From Lithospermum erythrorhizon (Eukaryota; Streptophyta; Magnoliopsida; Boraginales; Boraginaceae): DNA of 64,000 nucleotides. This document shows, in pieces, positions 48,450-61,356 of the stretch. The notes below the pieces were generated by a model. It was not told the DNA's origin and did no database searches. It saw only the letters and a program-made list of their open reading frames with translations. Both the position numbers and the translations under genes were made by a program. Where the stretch lies: the NCBI GenBank assembly GCA_019722365.1, contig JADFUC010001469.1:1-64000 (forward strand), written 5' to 3'. Position 1 is the first letter of the stretch, and every line of letters starts with the position of its first letter.

Positions 48450-48896
48450 GTATGGAGAAAGAAATAACTGATGAAGTATCATACACTGATGAAATATCAT
48501 CTGTTGTTTTGAGATTTTTGGAGTCGCGCCATTACGTACCTTATTGGTACTTTAATTCTTTGTTTCAGTGGTCGTGAAGTGTCATGCCACCGTATATTTT
48601 TCTGGTTTGTTTCCGTGAAGTATATAATCATAGGTGATGAATCTTGGCTTTGATTATTTGAAGTTCAACATATTTAGTTATGTTTTAACTCATTAATGTT
48701 ATTGATTGTCGGTGTATTCTTATCGACGACATGATATTGGTTGGGTAGTGGATGATGTTATCGGCAATGCGTGTTATTGATGAAAATAACGCGGTGGCAT
48801 TAAATGCTATGGTTGATGAAAATAACAAGAAAACATAAAAAGAAAATTATTTCATCAGTGTATGAGACTTCATCGTTATTTCTTTCACCTCCATAC
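48450..48896. mobile_element. Inverted-repeat element (MITE-like, ~447 bp)
   Basis: Left arm gtatggagaaagaaataact (48450) through 'gatgaagtatcatacactgatgaaat' (to 48498) pairs with the right arm 48848-48896 (reverse complement gtatggaggtgaaagaaata, 'gatgaagtctcatacactgatgaaat'), about 47 of 50 positions by eye after one or two small indels. No coding region inside. A target duplication was not established. Confidence 0.6.
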
Positions 48897-49392
48897 TAAA
48901 TTATTAATAATTCATCTTACCGGCAAACCATACTTTTTCGAAACCATACTACAATCCCTCTTCAAGTCGTCGCAGAGTGGGCATTATGACAAATAACAAG
49001 AATTAAGAAAACATAAAAGAAAAATTAACAAATGTGCCTTAACAATTTCACATCCGATCAATCGGACTCAATTATTCAAGACTCTTAATTTCAGCTTATT
49101 AGCAAGACTCCTCAGAACAATACTCTAATTCTCTTCCTAACAAAATACCACCTTAATTATCTCCTCACAACAACATTATCATCCTCAACAAAATCACTTT
49201 ACCCACTCAATATTATATTAGTGATAACTATTAATAATTTAGTCGTATTACACTGTACCTCAATTAGGTGTTTATGCATTCACATAAATATTGCTTCCCA
49301 AATAAATATACTCCATAGACACAAGAGTTGCTTGGTTTGAGTAGTAGTAATTAGGGTTTGCATGAAATCTAGATAAAAAAATTCCAACATTA
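48897..49392. other. Spacer upstream of the F-box fragment
   Basis: AT-rich, nothing recognised. Confidence 0.4.
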
Positions 49393-50082
49393 TTGCCTCT
49401 GAGTGAAGCTATGGAAGGTGAAAAGCGAAGAGCACTCAATGTTCCAAGAATACTCATTGTTCCTGAGGACAAATCATTTAAAAGAATAAGAAGAAGAATA
49501 AGAAATATCAAGCATCGTCATTTGGTTAGTCTCATTGATCTGCCTTCACTTGCATTGGTTAATATATTATCTAGACTCTCCCTCGATGATATCTTCATCA
49601 ATCTATCAAAAACAATAATTACTGAATTGGTCGTAGAACACCCAGATTATTTTACCAAAGTTATCGGGATAAATGTTCTATAGTAAGCAAACTTCTATCT
49701 TTTTACCTAATAGATTTCGACCCTACTTTTTGGTGGGCAGGTAAAGGAGCTGGCCCAGAACCGTTGCGTGTGTTTTATTCCAATAAAGTAAAATATGTAA
49801 TTGGCACCACGCAACAAAATGTGATATGTCTAGTAAAAATATGGAAGCCAGAAACTGGTAGACTCAGGAACTTGAGAGCCTAAAAAGCTGAAGGAATTCG
49901 GACTTCGGATCCGTTTCTTAATAGGGTTTTATTAAGGGGAAAACTCTTAAAGTGGGATGTCATATCGGAGAACATATATCAAATATATGATATTTTAGGT
50001 GATTATTCAAACCCTAATAAGAGAGAAGTAGTACTAATGGGGTCTGGTATGGGTTTTGGGTGCACAGAGAAATAGTAATAAA
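49393..50082 (+). pseudogene. F-box protein fragment
   Basis: The open part (49393-49683) has a basic region (KSFKRIRRRIRNIKHRH) followed by an F-box-like motif LIDLPSLALVNILSRLSLDD, the hallmark of SCF ubiquitin-ligase adaptors; it runs only ~45 residues further and stops at VIGINVL. Beyond the stop, 49730-50080 in another frame reads DPTFWWAGKGAGPEPLRVFY and VIGTTQQNVICLVKIWKPET, then KWDVISENIYQIYDILGDYS, which is plausible F-box-associated sequence, so it looks like one gene broken by a frameshift. Preceded by the short N-terminus MPLSEAMEGEKRRALN. Either start (49393 or the Met at 49411) is possible. I treat it as a decayed F-box gene. Confidence 0.6.
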
Positions 50083-51795
50083 TTTAAGGTGTTGGTAGTG
50101 AAAAGTGAAAACTATGTAATATGGACATTATAAGGAAACGTTTAATGGTTATTGAGTAGTATAAGAGAATTAGTATAGGCATGGCCCGAGAGCAGAAATT
50201 AAATCGTGACAACATCGTATTTTAAGGGGCCTGGAATGCACGATTATTTTATAAATCACAAAAATCGTATCACGTTTGAGTAATCTTTAATGCAGAAGCT
50301 TTTCTTGTTGATAGCTATTAAAACAAACTTGGGCGTCGGGTCATTCTGATCGGCTTAAGTTAGTAGTGGAAGCCATAGCATACGGGTTAAATCACGGAGG
50401 CGTGGAGCAAGGAGGCGTACTTGTGGCAGGCAGGAGAAGTGGGGCATATACTGACCACCTCGGGAATCCGTCACTGGGCATCCCAGAGCCCCAGGAGTCG
50501 GGAGGCGGGTCAGGACCAGGATTCGGGGAGATCACTTAGGGATAAATAAAACTCATTGAGAAAAGTAGATGAATCGAGGCCCAATTTTAAATTACAGCCA
50601 TGGAGGCCTTGAGGCAGCTTATCAGTATGTATACACTTGTGACTCTCGCCCATCTATGTTGATGCTTGTATTCAGATTCTTCAAAAGATTGGAATGAATG
50701 ATCAGCTTGCGTCAAGTCTACATGCGAGATTTTGACAATTGGATCTGATAGATATTGGAGGATTTTGCATGACGAGTAAGCACGAATCTATGTTTGTTGG
50801 ATAATGTATCATCCCAAAGTCGTATGATTATATAGAATTGAACATAGTACTTGGAGTGTTGAGTTTATTATCAATAATTCACCCTATTTGGCATCTTTGC
50901 TCCAGTCGCCAAGATGTATATCACAGGGTCTCATGTCTTTACAATCCAATTACAAAAAGAATTAACATCTTTGGGGCATCAAGCCTAGAATCAACCATGA
51001 AATGGCTATATAGATTATTTACTCTATTGCTTCATATGTAAATCATAAATGTTTTTATTTTCTTAATAATTTTATTGATTTATAATATTTTATAATATTA
51101 AATAATCAACAATGAAATAGCTATATAAGATTAATTTACTCTATTGCTTCATATGTAAATCATAAATGTTTTTATTTTTCTTAATAATTTATTAAATTTT
51201 ATAATATTTATGTAAATCATAGTTTTTAAATTATTTATATATATATATTTTTTTTAAGTTTTTTTAATTTTATTATTTGAAATATGTCCAAATTATGTAT
51301 GAGAGAAGATATATAAATTTTTTGATAAAACACGTATTATAATAGGTGAATAGTTTAAATTATGTGTTAGCATGTGACGTAACGATAAGTTGTCAAACTT
51401 GAAAATGGTGAAAAAGATGTCAATAGAACATGGCCATTGCAAGTGCACTAAAAAAAGAAAAACAAAGCCTAGGGATACTAGGCACTGATTTCAAGAAAAA
51501 ATATTGAATGAACTACTCTTTCACTTGAGTTGTGAGCCAAAAGAATATGTGCCATTGACTAGTTTGTACGAGGAAATGAATATTTTTAATCTACATTAAA
51601 CGGTTGGTTTATGGAACCAAATTCACTAAAAGTGGAACAAAACAGATTTCGAGCTAAACTAGTACTCTGTATATCAGAATGGCAAGCAGGAGATGCAGGG
51701 GAGATCATATAGATAGGGAAAGAAAATTGAATGATGAACCAATAAAAGAACTTGAAGCATTTGCATCAGTAAGATCATGGAATCCATACAGAATA
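50083..51795. other. Spacer with a GC-richer island
   Basis: 50320-50530 is markedly G-rich (ggaggcgtggagcaaggaggcg) compared with its surroundings and contains no gene I recognise. 51030-51350 has a short direct repeat (atagattatttactctattgcttcatatgtaaatcataaatg, at 51010 and 51121). The last ~100 bp may be 3' UTR of the receptor-like kinase. Confidence 0.4.
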
Positions 51796-54577
51796 TCATC
51801 TCCGGTTGGTTGCTTGATTATGTTGCTTGCCGTTGTCGCCTTCACTTGTATCAGAAGCTGGACCAGGATTTTGTTTATCTCCCACTTTTGGACCGCCGTG
51901 ATTGTCTTCTTTGTCAGCACGGTGGGAGGTAGATGATTCTCTGCCAACTCGTGGCTCCTGTAGTTCGGAGGGGGAGGGGTGGTTAAGTAGAAGAAAACAA
52001 CCAACAAATAAATACTCTGTAATACTTTTCTAAGCTTGAGAAGAATGCTAAGTGATCATACATCACGCATCAGCAAGTCTTCTGACTCGAGCGTGTGGAT
52101 TACGTGCCCCATTTTGGGCCTCTTCTGTGCATCAGGATCAACACACCGGAGAGCAACTAAGAGTGCGCGTTTGAGTGCTTTCGGAGCAGGCTTCTCTGGC
52201 ATCTTAGGATCCACTACCTCCTCGGATTTCCGGTTTCCAACCATCGTTTTCAACCATTCAACCAAATGAACCTGCAATCATTTTGTCAACTTATCATTGC
52301 TAGAGTAGTTCATGGTGTAGAAAGATTATATTAGATATATGACCAACCTCTCCTTCTGGACGACTATAATCAACAGGGGACCTTCCGGTAATGAGCTCCA
52401 TTATGAGTATGCCAAAGCTATATATATCACTCTTCTCATTCAGCATCCCAGTGCAAGCATATTCTGGGGCGACATAGCTATTAAAACCATGAAGTTAAAA
52501 ATTAGTAGTTACAGACCAATGATAGGGGAAGATATCAAATTGCAAACAACTAACCCAAATGTTCCCATCACTCGAGTAGTGACAAAAGAATTCTCAGAAT
52601 TCAAGAGCTTGGCTAGCCCAAAATCTGATAGTTTGGCATTCCATTGACGATCCAGCAATATGTTACTTGCTTTAATGTCTCGATGAACAACCTTTGGTTC
52701 AAGACCTTCATGGAGATAACCCAATCTGCATGAATCAGAATATGAATAAGGCTATGACTCCTATGAGTGCAGGATTCATTATATACTAGATATGTATGAA
52801 TGCACAGACATCAGTTGCATGATTAAAAAAAAAAAAAGCTACCCTTTGGCTGTTCCCAGTAATACTTTCATTCGGATGTCCCACGTCAATGGACTAACAT
52901 CCCCCACGTCCCCATGAAGCCATTGCTCCAGATTACCGTTGTCCACAAATTCATAGACAAGCATCCTAAACAGATACGGAAATAAACACACAATGTCAGC
53001 TTCTTGATGACCAGCAGAAATGAGATGCATCTATGTAAAACAAATGGTGTTTTATGAATACCTATAGGCTCCTTCAACACAGTAACCATACAGCCTAACC
53101 AGATTCTTGTGCCTCACTCGACCAATTGCATCCACCTCTACTTTGAATTCTCTTTCTGCCTGCCCCCTAAATTAAATAGCATATAGTAAGCATAACTGAT
53201 CCTCCAAGGTCAAACAAACTTGAGAAAATACGTTGGATTCATATCATAAAGAAACTAACCACGATATTTATTTCTAAATTCGACAGTTTCTGGTGGTAGA
53301 GGCATATTTGATAACATAAGATATTAACTATAGTAACAATGATACAAGCATCCCTTGGCCTCTAATCCCATAAGGGAGTTAAAGTGACTGAGTTTGTTCC
53401 CATTGGAAGTGTAATTAAAGCAAGAGTGCCTCCCCGAAAACATTAAGTACTTCAAACTCAAGCAGCCATGGTGACTTGGTGACACTTGGCTTACTTCCAG
53501 TTACACCGATCCAAAAGTCATACCTGTTATTCAACAAATTCTTTACGGCTATGCGAGTATTATCTCCCAGTACACCGTAATAAACAATTCCATAGCCACC
53601 TTCACCTATAACATTCTCATCGGACAACCCATTAGTAGCAGCCTCAAGCTCTCTCAGAGTGTACCACCTTCCCCACCCCAAATGGGACACCTCTGGCAGG
53701 GTGCCACTGCCCCCATGTGAACCTGTATCAGCACTGGTGGCCCTACTCTCCCCACTCGAAGCACCTGGCATCCTATCCGAAAACACCACTCTATGCTCCA
53801 TTTTACCCATATCAATCTGAATATCTGGCACTGCCTGCAAGTTAATTCTTATAGTAAGATCTCAACAAAAATCAAAGTTTTTAACCAGTTTAAAACCATT
53901 CAACTAAATTGAGCAAGAAACATGAGAATTCATAACCTGGTCTATGAACAATCATAACTTTATAAGTAACAACATTCGACTTAACTTCACTACGAATTCA
54001 TCAGAATTAGGAGCATCGTGGAAATTAGTGATATCATTCATAAATGAACATAATACCATATCTAAATTCACATATACTCATATACACCCAATTAACACAC
54101 AGATGAACATAATATAGTATCTAAGTTCACATATAGTAATATGCATCCAATTAATCCTCTTCGTACCTCCTTCGATGCCTTCCCGCTTAATAAAATCGTA
54201 ACTCATATATTGTGGACATCACGAGCAGTTATACACATATACATTTCTGCTTAATAAAAAAATTACAGAGAGATAAACACATATACATTTCTTGCCTGAT
54301 GTACAACAGGAGCTGCATCATGTACAATCTCCTGGATTTCTTTGGACACAGCAGGAGTGAACTCAGCTGGTATTGCGGCGGTGGTTTTCCGGCGGACTTT
54401 GGTGGCGGAGCCGCTACTACGGCGGCGGAAATTGGTAATGCAAAGAGACAACAAAAAAAGCATCAAAACAATGGCGGCGCCGACAACGATCCCTATTACA
54501 ACCCATAACCTTAAACCAAAAATCGATGTCTGCTTCGATAACTCAGTGTTCACAAACGCTGTATCATACTCAGTCAT
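51796..54577 (-). CDS. Receptor-like Ser/Thr protein kinase (At1g01540/At4g01330-like)
   Basis: Plasma-membrane kinase with a very short outer part. Eight exons: 54577-54287 or -54296 (TM helix [18 protein letters not shown] near residues 28-48), 53834-53524 ([17 protein letters not shown], glycine loop [21 protein letters not shown] with the catalytic Lys), 53166-53062, 52965-52843 ([20 protein letters not shown]), 52725-52555 (catalytic loop [20 protein letters not shown]), 52477-52348 ([20 protein letters not shown]), 52271-52062 ([37 protein letters not shown]) and 51957-51796 ([18 protein letters not shown], ending QATNRR). All junctions keep frame, 500 aa. HRD is present, with the Arg before Asp, so it is an active RD kinase by motif. 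The first intron may use a GC donor (CAG|GCAAGA at 54296) or GT 9 nt later; both keep frame. No breaks. Subfamily match is by remembered signature motifs. Confidence 0.93.
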
Positions 54578-54654
54578 ATTTCAATGTTATTGGACTTCTT
54601 TTTGGGACAATCTATGTTCGTACAATATCAAAATATACTTTAAAAAACTGAAAA

Positions 54655-55215
54655 AAGATTGGATTTTTAATAATTAAATGTTGAAATAATTGAGATTGGT
54701 ACAAGTATATCAAGTTTTATTACATGGGTATTGATCAAACCATTACAAAAATAGCTAAAGATTGGATTTTTCAGTAACATATACTAAAAAAATTGAAAAA
54801 AGATTGGATTTTTAGTGATAAAATGTTGAAATAATTGAGATTGGTACAAGCATATGAAGTTTTATTACATGGGTATGGATCAAATCATTACAAAAATAGC
54901 TAAAGATAGGATTTTTGAGTGATAAAATGATGAAATAATTGAGATTAAACTTGAAATATGTGAGTATTTATTAGATGGTTCTACAAAAAGAGCTAAAGAT
55001 TGAATTTTTGAGTGATAAAATGTTGAAATAATTGAGACCAAACTTGAAATATGTGAATATTGATTAGATGGGTTTGGATCAAAACACTAGAGAAATAGGC
55101 AAAGATTGGATTTTTGAGTGATAAGATGATTGAAAAATTGAGAATGGTTCAAGTATGTGACATTTTGATAGATGGATATGGATCAAATTATTAGAGAAAT
55201 AGATAAAAATTGAGC
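54655..55215. repeat. Tandem repeats (~100 bp) upstream of the kinase gene
   Basis: 'gattggattttt.agtgataaaatgttgaaataattgaga' recurs at about 54658, 54760, 54802, 54905, 55000 and 55102, each followed by 'ttggtacaagtatatgaa.tttattacatgggtatggatcaaa' or a variant. The array begins within 80 bp of the kinase ATG, so it forms the proximal promoter/leader. Confidence 0.8.
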
Positions 55216-56727
55216 AGAACCATATATACTTGGTGATTGTATATAATTGGAGTAGCTAATTCCAGTGAATATAGAAAGAGATGGATAATCTTGGCATGTT
55301 CTTATCAAGACTGTCTGCTGGGTAATTCTCTTTCAATGGCAACTGGCAAATCAATGATGAGGTGAGAGAAACTATATTATAATTTTAATAATATATTTTA
55401 ATTATCATTTTCGTATCAAATTTTTATCAAAACATAATTTTTGTTTACTTAAATGTAACTAATAATATGTGTAGTTGGGACTTGGGATGTGTTTGTTGTT
55501 TTAATATGATTAATTTTGTCTGTAGAGTTGTGGCAATTTAAGTATGCATGTGACAAGAACAGTTTTTATTATTTTTATGATGTCGGCGGATCTAATATCA
55601 TAAATGGAAAAACTAAGGATAAAATGTTGGAAAATTGTTTGATTATATTACAATATGTTTTAATAAATATAATTGAAACAAATATAGAATTGGACACTAT
55701 ATTAAATGAAGTTTATGTGATTAATAAAAAAAAAATAACTCAACATAAAGATGAATAGTGATAAAGAGGACCCTACGTCCCTACCTAATGATACTCGATC
55801 GTTTTGTTTTGGGTTATCATCGCAACTAGTATGTGTAAATAATGTCACTGTTTCTAAGTTTCATAATGGATGTTTAGGTGTAAAAAATAGAAATTTATAC
55901 AATTTGTACTACTAATTAAACTTTCTTCATCAGTTTTAACTTTTAAGAAATGTACTAGTATTTGTTTATCACTTTTCTAAAGCATTAGTAACTTTTGGCC
56001 CTTTGGCCTCTTATAGACCAGCAACATATTCGGTTTTCTTTTAACTTAAACGGCTTCATTGAAAACGATTGATCTAACCTTGTGATTACTATCCATAATT
56101 TAAAGAAAAACGAGTCAGCAATTGTCATTATCAAAAATAACAAAACGAGTCGACACTATCACATTTTTCCAGAAATAAGTCATTCAAATAAAGCATTATT
56201 TTACGAGGATGTATTGTGCTAGTTTTCAAGGAAGCTTACTAGTTGCGACCCCTTGAGCCAATCTGAAGATGGAATAGAAGATATGTTTCATTAGAAAATA
56301 AAGAACTTAATCGAGGATATTCTTGGCAAACCAAAGTAGGTTCTTCGCGACCTAACCTTTCTTATTACAAAAAAAAAGATATTGACAAATAAATGAAACT
56401 GGAAAAATGTGGTGAAATAATCTTCAGATGACTTAAAGAAAACTTGCCGCCACATAGCCAGGATAACCATTGTGATTGGCCTTAAAAAAGTTATATTAGC
56501 ATATAGCTTTCTACAGACGCCAATATCCACTGGTTTGATTGATGTAACTATGTCTGGTTCCTCACTTCCCCTATATGCCAACCTCATCCAGAGTAACACT
56601 AAACATGTATGCGAATGAAGCACATACTATTAATGAAATTACATAAACTGTTATCGCGGATGAAGCCAAGCGAACAAAAAGTACTTCATGTTCAACTCAG
56701 AAGTGGCCTAGCAACGTCGAGGCTGAG
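55216..56727. other. Spacer between kinase and STE24
   Basis: An 80-codon plus-strand open frame at 55516-55758 (MSVELWQFKYACDKNSFYYF...) has no recognisable domain or splice context and is probably chance in AT-rich DNA. 56290-56727 is probably the 3' UTR of STE24. Nothing else recognised. Confidence 0.4.
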
Positions 56728-59700
56728 TCAATCAGTCTTTTTTTCAGATTCGTCAATAGCAGCCAATCTTTCAACTAGTGGAGGATGAGAATAGTGATAG
56801 GCCGAGTACCAAGGATCTGTATTCATAGCTGACAAATTCTCCTCCTGAGCAACATAGGAATAAATTAGTGAGTATTAAATAAAATAGAAGCAATAAAAGA
56901 GCAAGTTGTAAAAAAGAGAGCAAGGACGTCTGTATTATCCTCGAATTTACTCTTTAACCGGAGCACTAAGAGGCTATTTACAAGAGTTCCTTAAATTTTT
57001 CATTTTCATGTTAGCTCATAAAATATATAACCAGAAAAGATTTGGGCAAGTCAATTCTGCCTCAAGTGTCTTTATATGCAGTTCCCCATGTCTGTACTGC
57101 TATACAGGCATACAGTTGAAAAATTGGGAGGAAATCAGTTAGCAGTGAAAATTGAAATGTTCAAGCCTCTCGAGCATTCCTAATCTCTGAAATAAGTAAT
57201 ACTCCAAATACTAATTTATAAATAAATCATTAGTATTTCAACTCTGCCCATAATCGTGCACTGCACATACTCCACATGTTTCCAATACCTGCAGTAGCTT
57301 ATAACTAACTAACTAACCAACACTTGTGGTTGCCTCATAACTTATCAGAGGTTTTAAGCTCGGTACTGTAGTATTTCAAATAGGTATTAATCAGAGAAAG
57401 TTATGAAAATACTTCATTGCCAAATTCCTCCATACCTGCAATTTCACAAGACCAGCTCGAAGGGATGAAGCATAACCAAGCTTCTTAGCAAAAGCATCAG
57501 CCTGGTAGAAATAATGAGTTCAAAGTCGGATGAGTTTAGCTTTAAGCTATAAAGTGCAACACAATAAACATATAAGAAATGTCACCTGGAACTCAAAAGA
57601 TCTGCTAACAAGATTAAGCCCAAAGCTAACGAGATGCTGGAGTGGTATCACCGTATGCTACAGAAAACCAAATCCAAAACACATTATAAAGCCTAGACAA
57701 CATATTTCTAGTACAATTCCCATTAACAGGATAAAGTGGTATTATTGGACTGATCAAGATATTTCCAACATCATGACATGAGTATTGGTCATTGCAAGTT
57801 GCATACAAGGAAAAAGATTTTTTATGGTGTATTCCCACCTGAAATATGATAAGCCCAATAAGAACTGGTTGAGTATCAAAACCAAAACTCTGAAACAGAT
57901 CCTTTGAGTTCCTTACAAGAGTGTATCCACCAAACTGCAAGAATGTAAGGGCCTGCATAACACGGGAAAACATTTTTTAACAAAGAACAAACAAACACAC
58001 CAATCAAAAGCACATGACAAATAAGAATAGGATCCTCGTAGATAATTGAATAGCTCCAATAAGATATCTTTCAACAATCAGATCCACAACCATCTTATAA
58101 TGTACAATTTAAATGAGAACTTCCATTGAGATACTCTCTTCCACAAAAATAGAGAGGTAGGACAACTTCCTTTTGCTTATTGATTTTCATTTCGTTGCAT
58201 TTAATTTATATATCCAACACCCTTCATCCCTGTGTTTCTTCTTATCGACCAAACATCTTTGCAGGGGTTTTAACCTTGTTACCCGTATCTGTATAAGAGT
58301 GTATTTCCTCTTAAAATGCAAGTATAAAGAGTACTCAAATTCTTTATACCTCCATACGACAGATAACTAATAAGCATGCAAAATATGACAATAATGACAC
58401 AGGGATAGCAGCAGCACGTCTACATATCTATCACAAAATAGGCCAACCTGCACAGCAACGAAGGTATACATAGTGTGATTCAACTTCCAGTGACCCAATT
58501 CATGAGCAATGACAGCAACAACTTCCTCGTCGTCTTTGCACTGCATAGCCCGAGAGTGATTCATGGGAATAATGGCAGATTTTAAGGACATGAAATGAGA
58601 ACAGATATAATAACAAAATACCGGATTGCAAACAAAAAATAAGAAAAACAGAATCCATAAATATTCAAAAGAGCTAGAAGACATAATAATAAGCACCCTT
58701 TACATGAATATAAAAGTCATAACTATTAAATTATAAGAGGCGCAAAAGAACATACAAATAGAAAAAGACCGATAAGAAAGAGAAAAGTGGCTATGAAAGT
58801 CTTACATGTTAATCCAATATTTTATAAGAAAGATCATAACCACAAAAGTAACCAATATAACATAATTTAACACGAGTGATGTAATGAAGTATAAAGCTAG
58901 CTTTAAATGAAAACATCATAGAAAGTCATTGCAGCAGAGAACCTAAAAGGCAGTGAACCAACAAAACACAGGTCTAAATAATCAAACTTCGTACCTGCTG
59001 TATCAATGTGTCGTAAAGCACAATTCTCTTGTTCTTAAAGAACCCATACATGTACGCCTACAGAAAACAGTGCCCATTCATTTTGTGCTTGACGGGGAGC
59101 AGAAGAAATACAAATCAATCAACAGATGGTAATTTTTACTATAGGTTGTGTTGACTATAAAAAAAATCCATGTTTTAATTTGCAAATTTTAAGGTAAAAA
59201 CAATATGTATTTATATTGATTTAGATAGATCATAGTCTCCATTGATGACAAAGAGAACAATGCAAAAAGAATGTAGCAGGTTAAATTATAAAACAATATC
59301 CATATTAAATGAAAGAGAGACATCAATAAAAAAATGTAGAAGGTTAAATTCTCACATTACTATGACTGGACCTTGTGGATCCATCAACTACGAACAACTT
59401 CTTCAACGGAAATTTAAGTGACGACGCAAGAGCCTCAATTTTTTCCCTGAGGGATCCCTGTGGAAGCTATTTCATGGCAAGAAAGTTTAATGGTTAGTAC
59501 CCAATGTAAAAATTATATGCTTTTCGAAGGCCGTGCTACGTACCGGAGTGAATTTATTGAACAGTGGAGCGATCAGAACTGGATACACAGTCATCATTAC
59601 AAGGGACAAAACAAACATAAATCCCCAGAGGTAAATGGCCAAGTATGGTCCTCCTTTCTGAAAATACATTGAAATTAAACTTTGTAAAATGATATTAGAG

Positions 59701-61356
59701 AAAAAGCAAACTTCAAATCACGTAGAAATAGGTGGGGGTCACTATTTCGAGTATTAAAATATAGAAACGCGGATGGTGAAAAGGACGAATTTTATAAAAT
59801 AATATTACAGAAGAAATGCCAAGACTGAATAGTTACAGAGGATAACAATGGAACGAGCAAGAAGTACCTGCACTATCACAATTATGGCAGCCACAATTGG
59901 TGGGCCAATCAATATTGATAAAAACATTCCTTTGATCATATCTCTAATGAATAACCAGAATGTTTGCTGCATTATACAAATAACATATTAGAGCTGCAAT
60001 GAGTAATAGCTTAATAGCTGAGCCAGACTCAACATGTGTATATTATGAGAACTGTGTGAAATTTAACTGCCTGGATGACTCAAATGCAAAAATATAACTG
60101 TAATGTTAAAATAACCAGCCTATAGAGAATCTGCTACAGGAGGCTCAGACATAGATCTTAAAAACTCACAGGCATCTGACAACAATAAATTATGCAACTG
60201 GCAATTACAGAAAATATATACCTGAGACCAAAGCATAACACCAGCTAAAAATGAAAGGGTATGATAAATTTCATTCTCCGAGTTAAGGCCAAGATAAACC
60301 AAAACTTCTCCTGATTTCTACAGAAGAAAACAATAAAAGGAAGTCAAATAAATCTCAACGAGAAACAAATAAGACTCCGAACAAAATATTGAAACACTGA
60401 CCTTCCAGAACCAGGGCAATATTCCATAGAACAAAATTGCAGAGTCCATAAGTATGGTTACAAACTCGTGAACAAAGTGGAAATAGCTAAGACAGTTGAG
60501 AAAAATAGCAAAAGAAAGGTGTCAGTGAAAGCTACAGCTTAAGCAAGTTCCAATATAATGAGATTTCATACATGAAAAAGAGTAACAGACCTCTTGTCAA
60601 GACTGTAAGCCCGAGACTTCTCAAACTTTTCTTGGCTAATTACACCCTCCAAAGTCTTCGGGAGCTTTGGCAGTTTGAGAGCAGCATGCTGCCTTACATC
60701 AAGATATGACTCGAACATGTACATTAGTATCATAAAACCTACAAGAGAAAGGCCGAGTTAGCTTGAGAAAAATCAAAAACACAATAATTGCTATGAAGAT
60801 TAAATACACACGCTAAAGCATAACTACATCAAACAAATTTAAGCAAACAATACCAAAAAGGTCAGGTTGTATACGAGCTTACCCCGAGGTCGGATTGTAC
60901 GTCACCTTAGCCCGGGGTGGGGTTGTACATCACCTTAGTGAAAACAGGGAGGCTGTTTCCGAGTGCAAAGACTATCTACCGCTTCATAATATATTGCATA
61001 CAAGCCTAGCTAGTGTCACGAGCCATTTTAATTTATTCGTTATATCTAAGACGATTAAAAACTGAATTAATCAAACACCTCATTTTAGTCATTTACAAAT
61101 TAACAATCCTCGGGAGGACTAAACCCTAATAAACGGTCAAATCCTACATCTACTATATCCAATAAAACATTTCGGAGCTAATAACTTATTAAATAACAAA
61201 ATAACTTATTAAATAACTAACACAACACTCGATGAGCGATTAAATAACACTTTAACAAAATCTGTTTCGAATAATAGAAATTGCTGAATCGGTAAAAAGT
61301 TGAAAAGGTGAATATATAAGTATACCGACAACAGCTTCCATGTAGGGGAACGCCAT
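56728..61356 (-). CDS. STE24: CAAX prenyl protease 1 (STE24/FACE1), lacking one 22-codon exon
   Basis: ER-membrane zinc metalloprotease (M48A) that removes the last three residues from prenylated CAAX proteins. Thirteen exons: 61356-61326, 60738-60591, 60486-60402, 60317-60222, 59966-59868, 59657-59544, 59466-59356, 59057-58995, 58540-58448, 57952-57839, 57657-57586, 57501-57436, 56844-56728. The catalytic HELGH is at about residues 262-266 in exon 9; the third zinc-ligand motif E..xD (FEFQADAFA) is in exons 11-12; multiple TM helices. Every junction keeps frame, 402 aa. The family has ~424: between exon 4 (ending LWSQ) and exon 5 (starting QTFW) the usual 22-residue block with the conserved (F.IE.RHGFNK) motif is absent, and the 255-bp intron holds no such exon. 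Because the missing block is a phase-0 exon, the frame survives. This may be a functional variant, a deletion allele or an assembly loss. The intron also carries a SINE-like fragment. Confidence 0.92.
60861..60970 (-). repeat. SINE-like fragment in STE24 intron 1
   Basis: On the minus strand, 'ctcggaaacagcctccctgttttcactaaggtgatgtacaaccc' then a second 'ctaaggtgacgtacaatccgacctcgg' resemble the B-box-plus-downstream part of plant Au-type SINEs (GGAAACAGCCTC...AAGGT..CGTACA), with an internal duplication. tRNA-derived A box not seen; the copy is 5'-truncated. Confidence 0.5.

Noticed and set aside
55516..55758. 80-codon open frame (plus strand)
   Set aside because: AT-rich Ile/Asn/Lys-rich sequence with no family match, no start context or introns; could be a weak real gene but cannot be supported.
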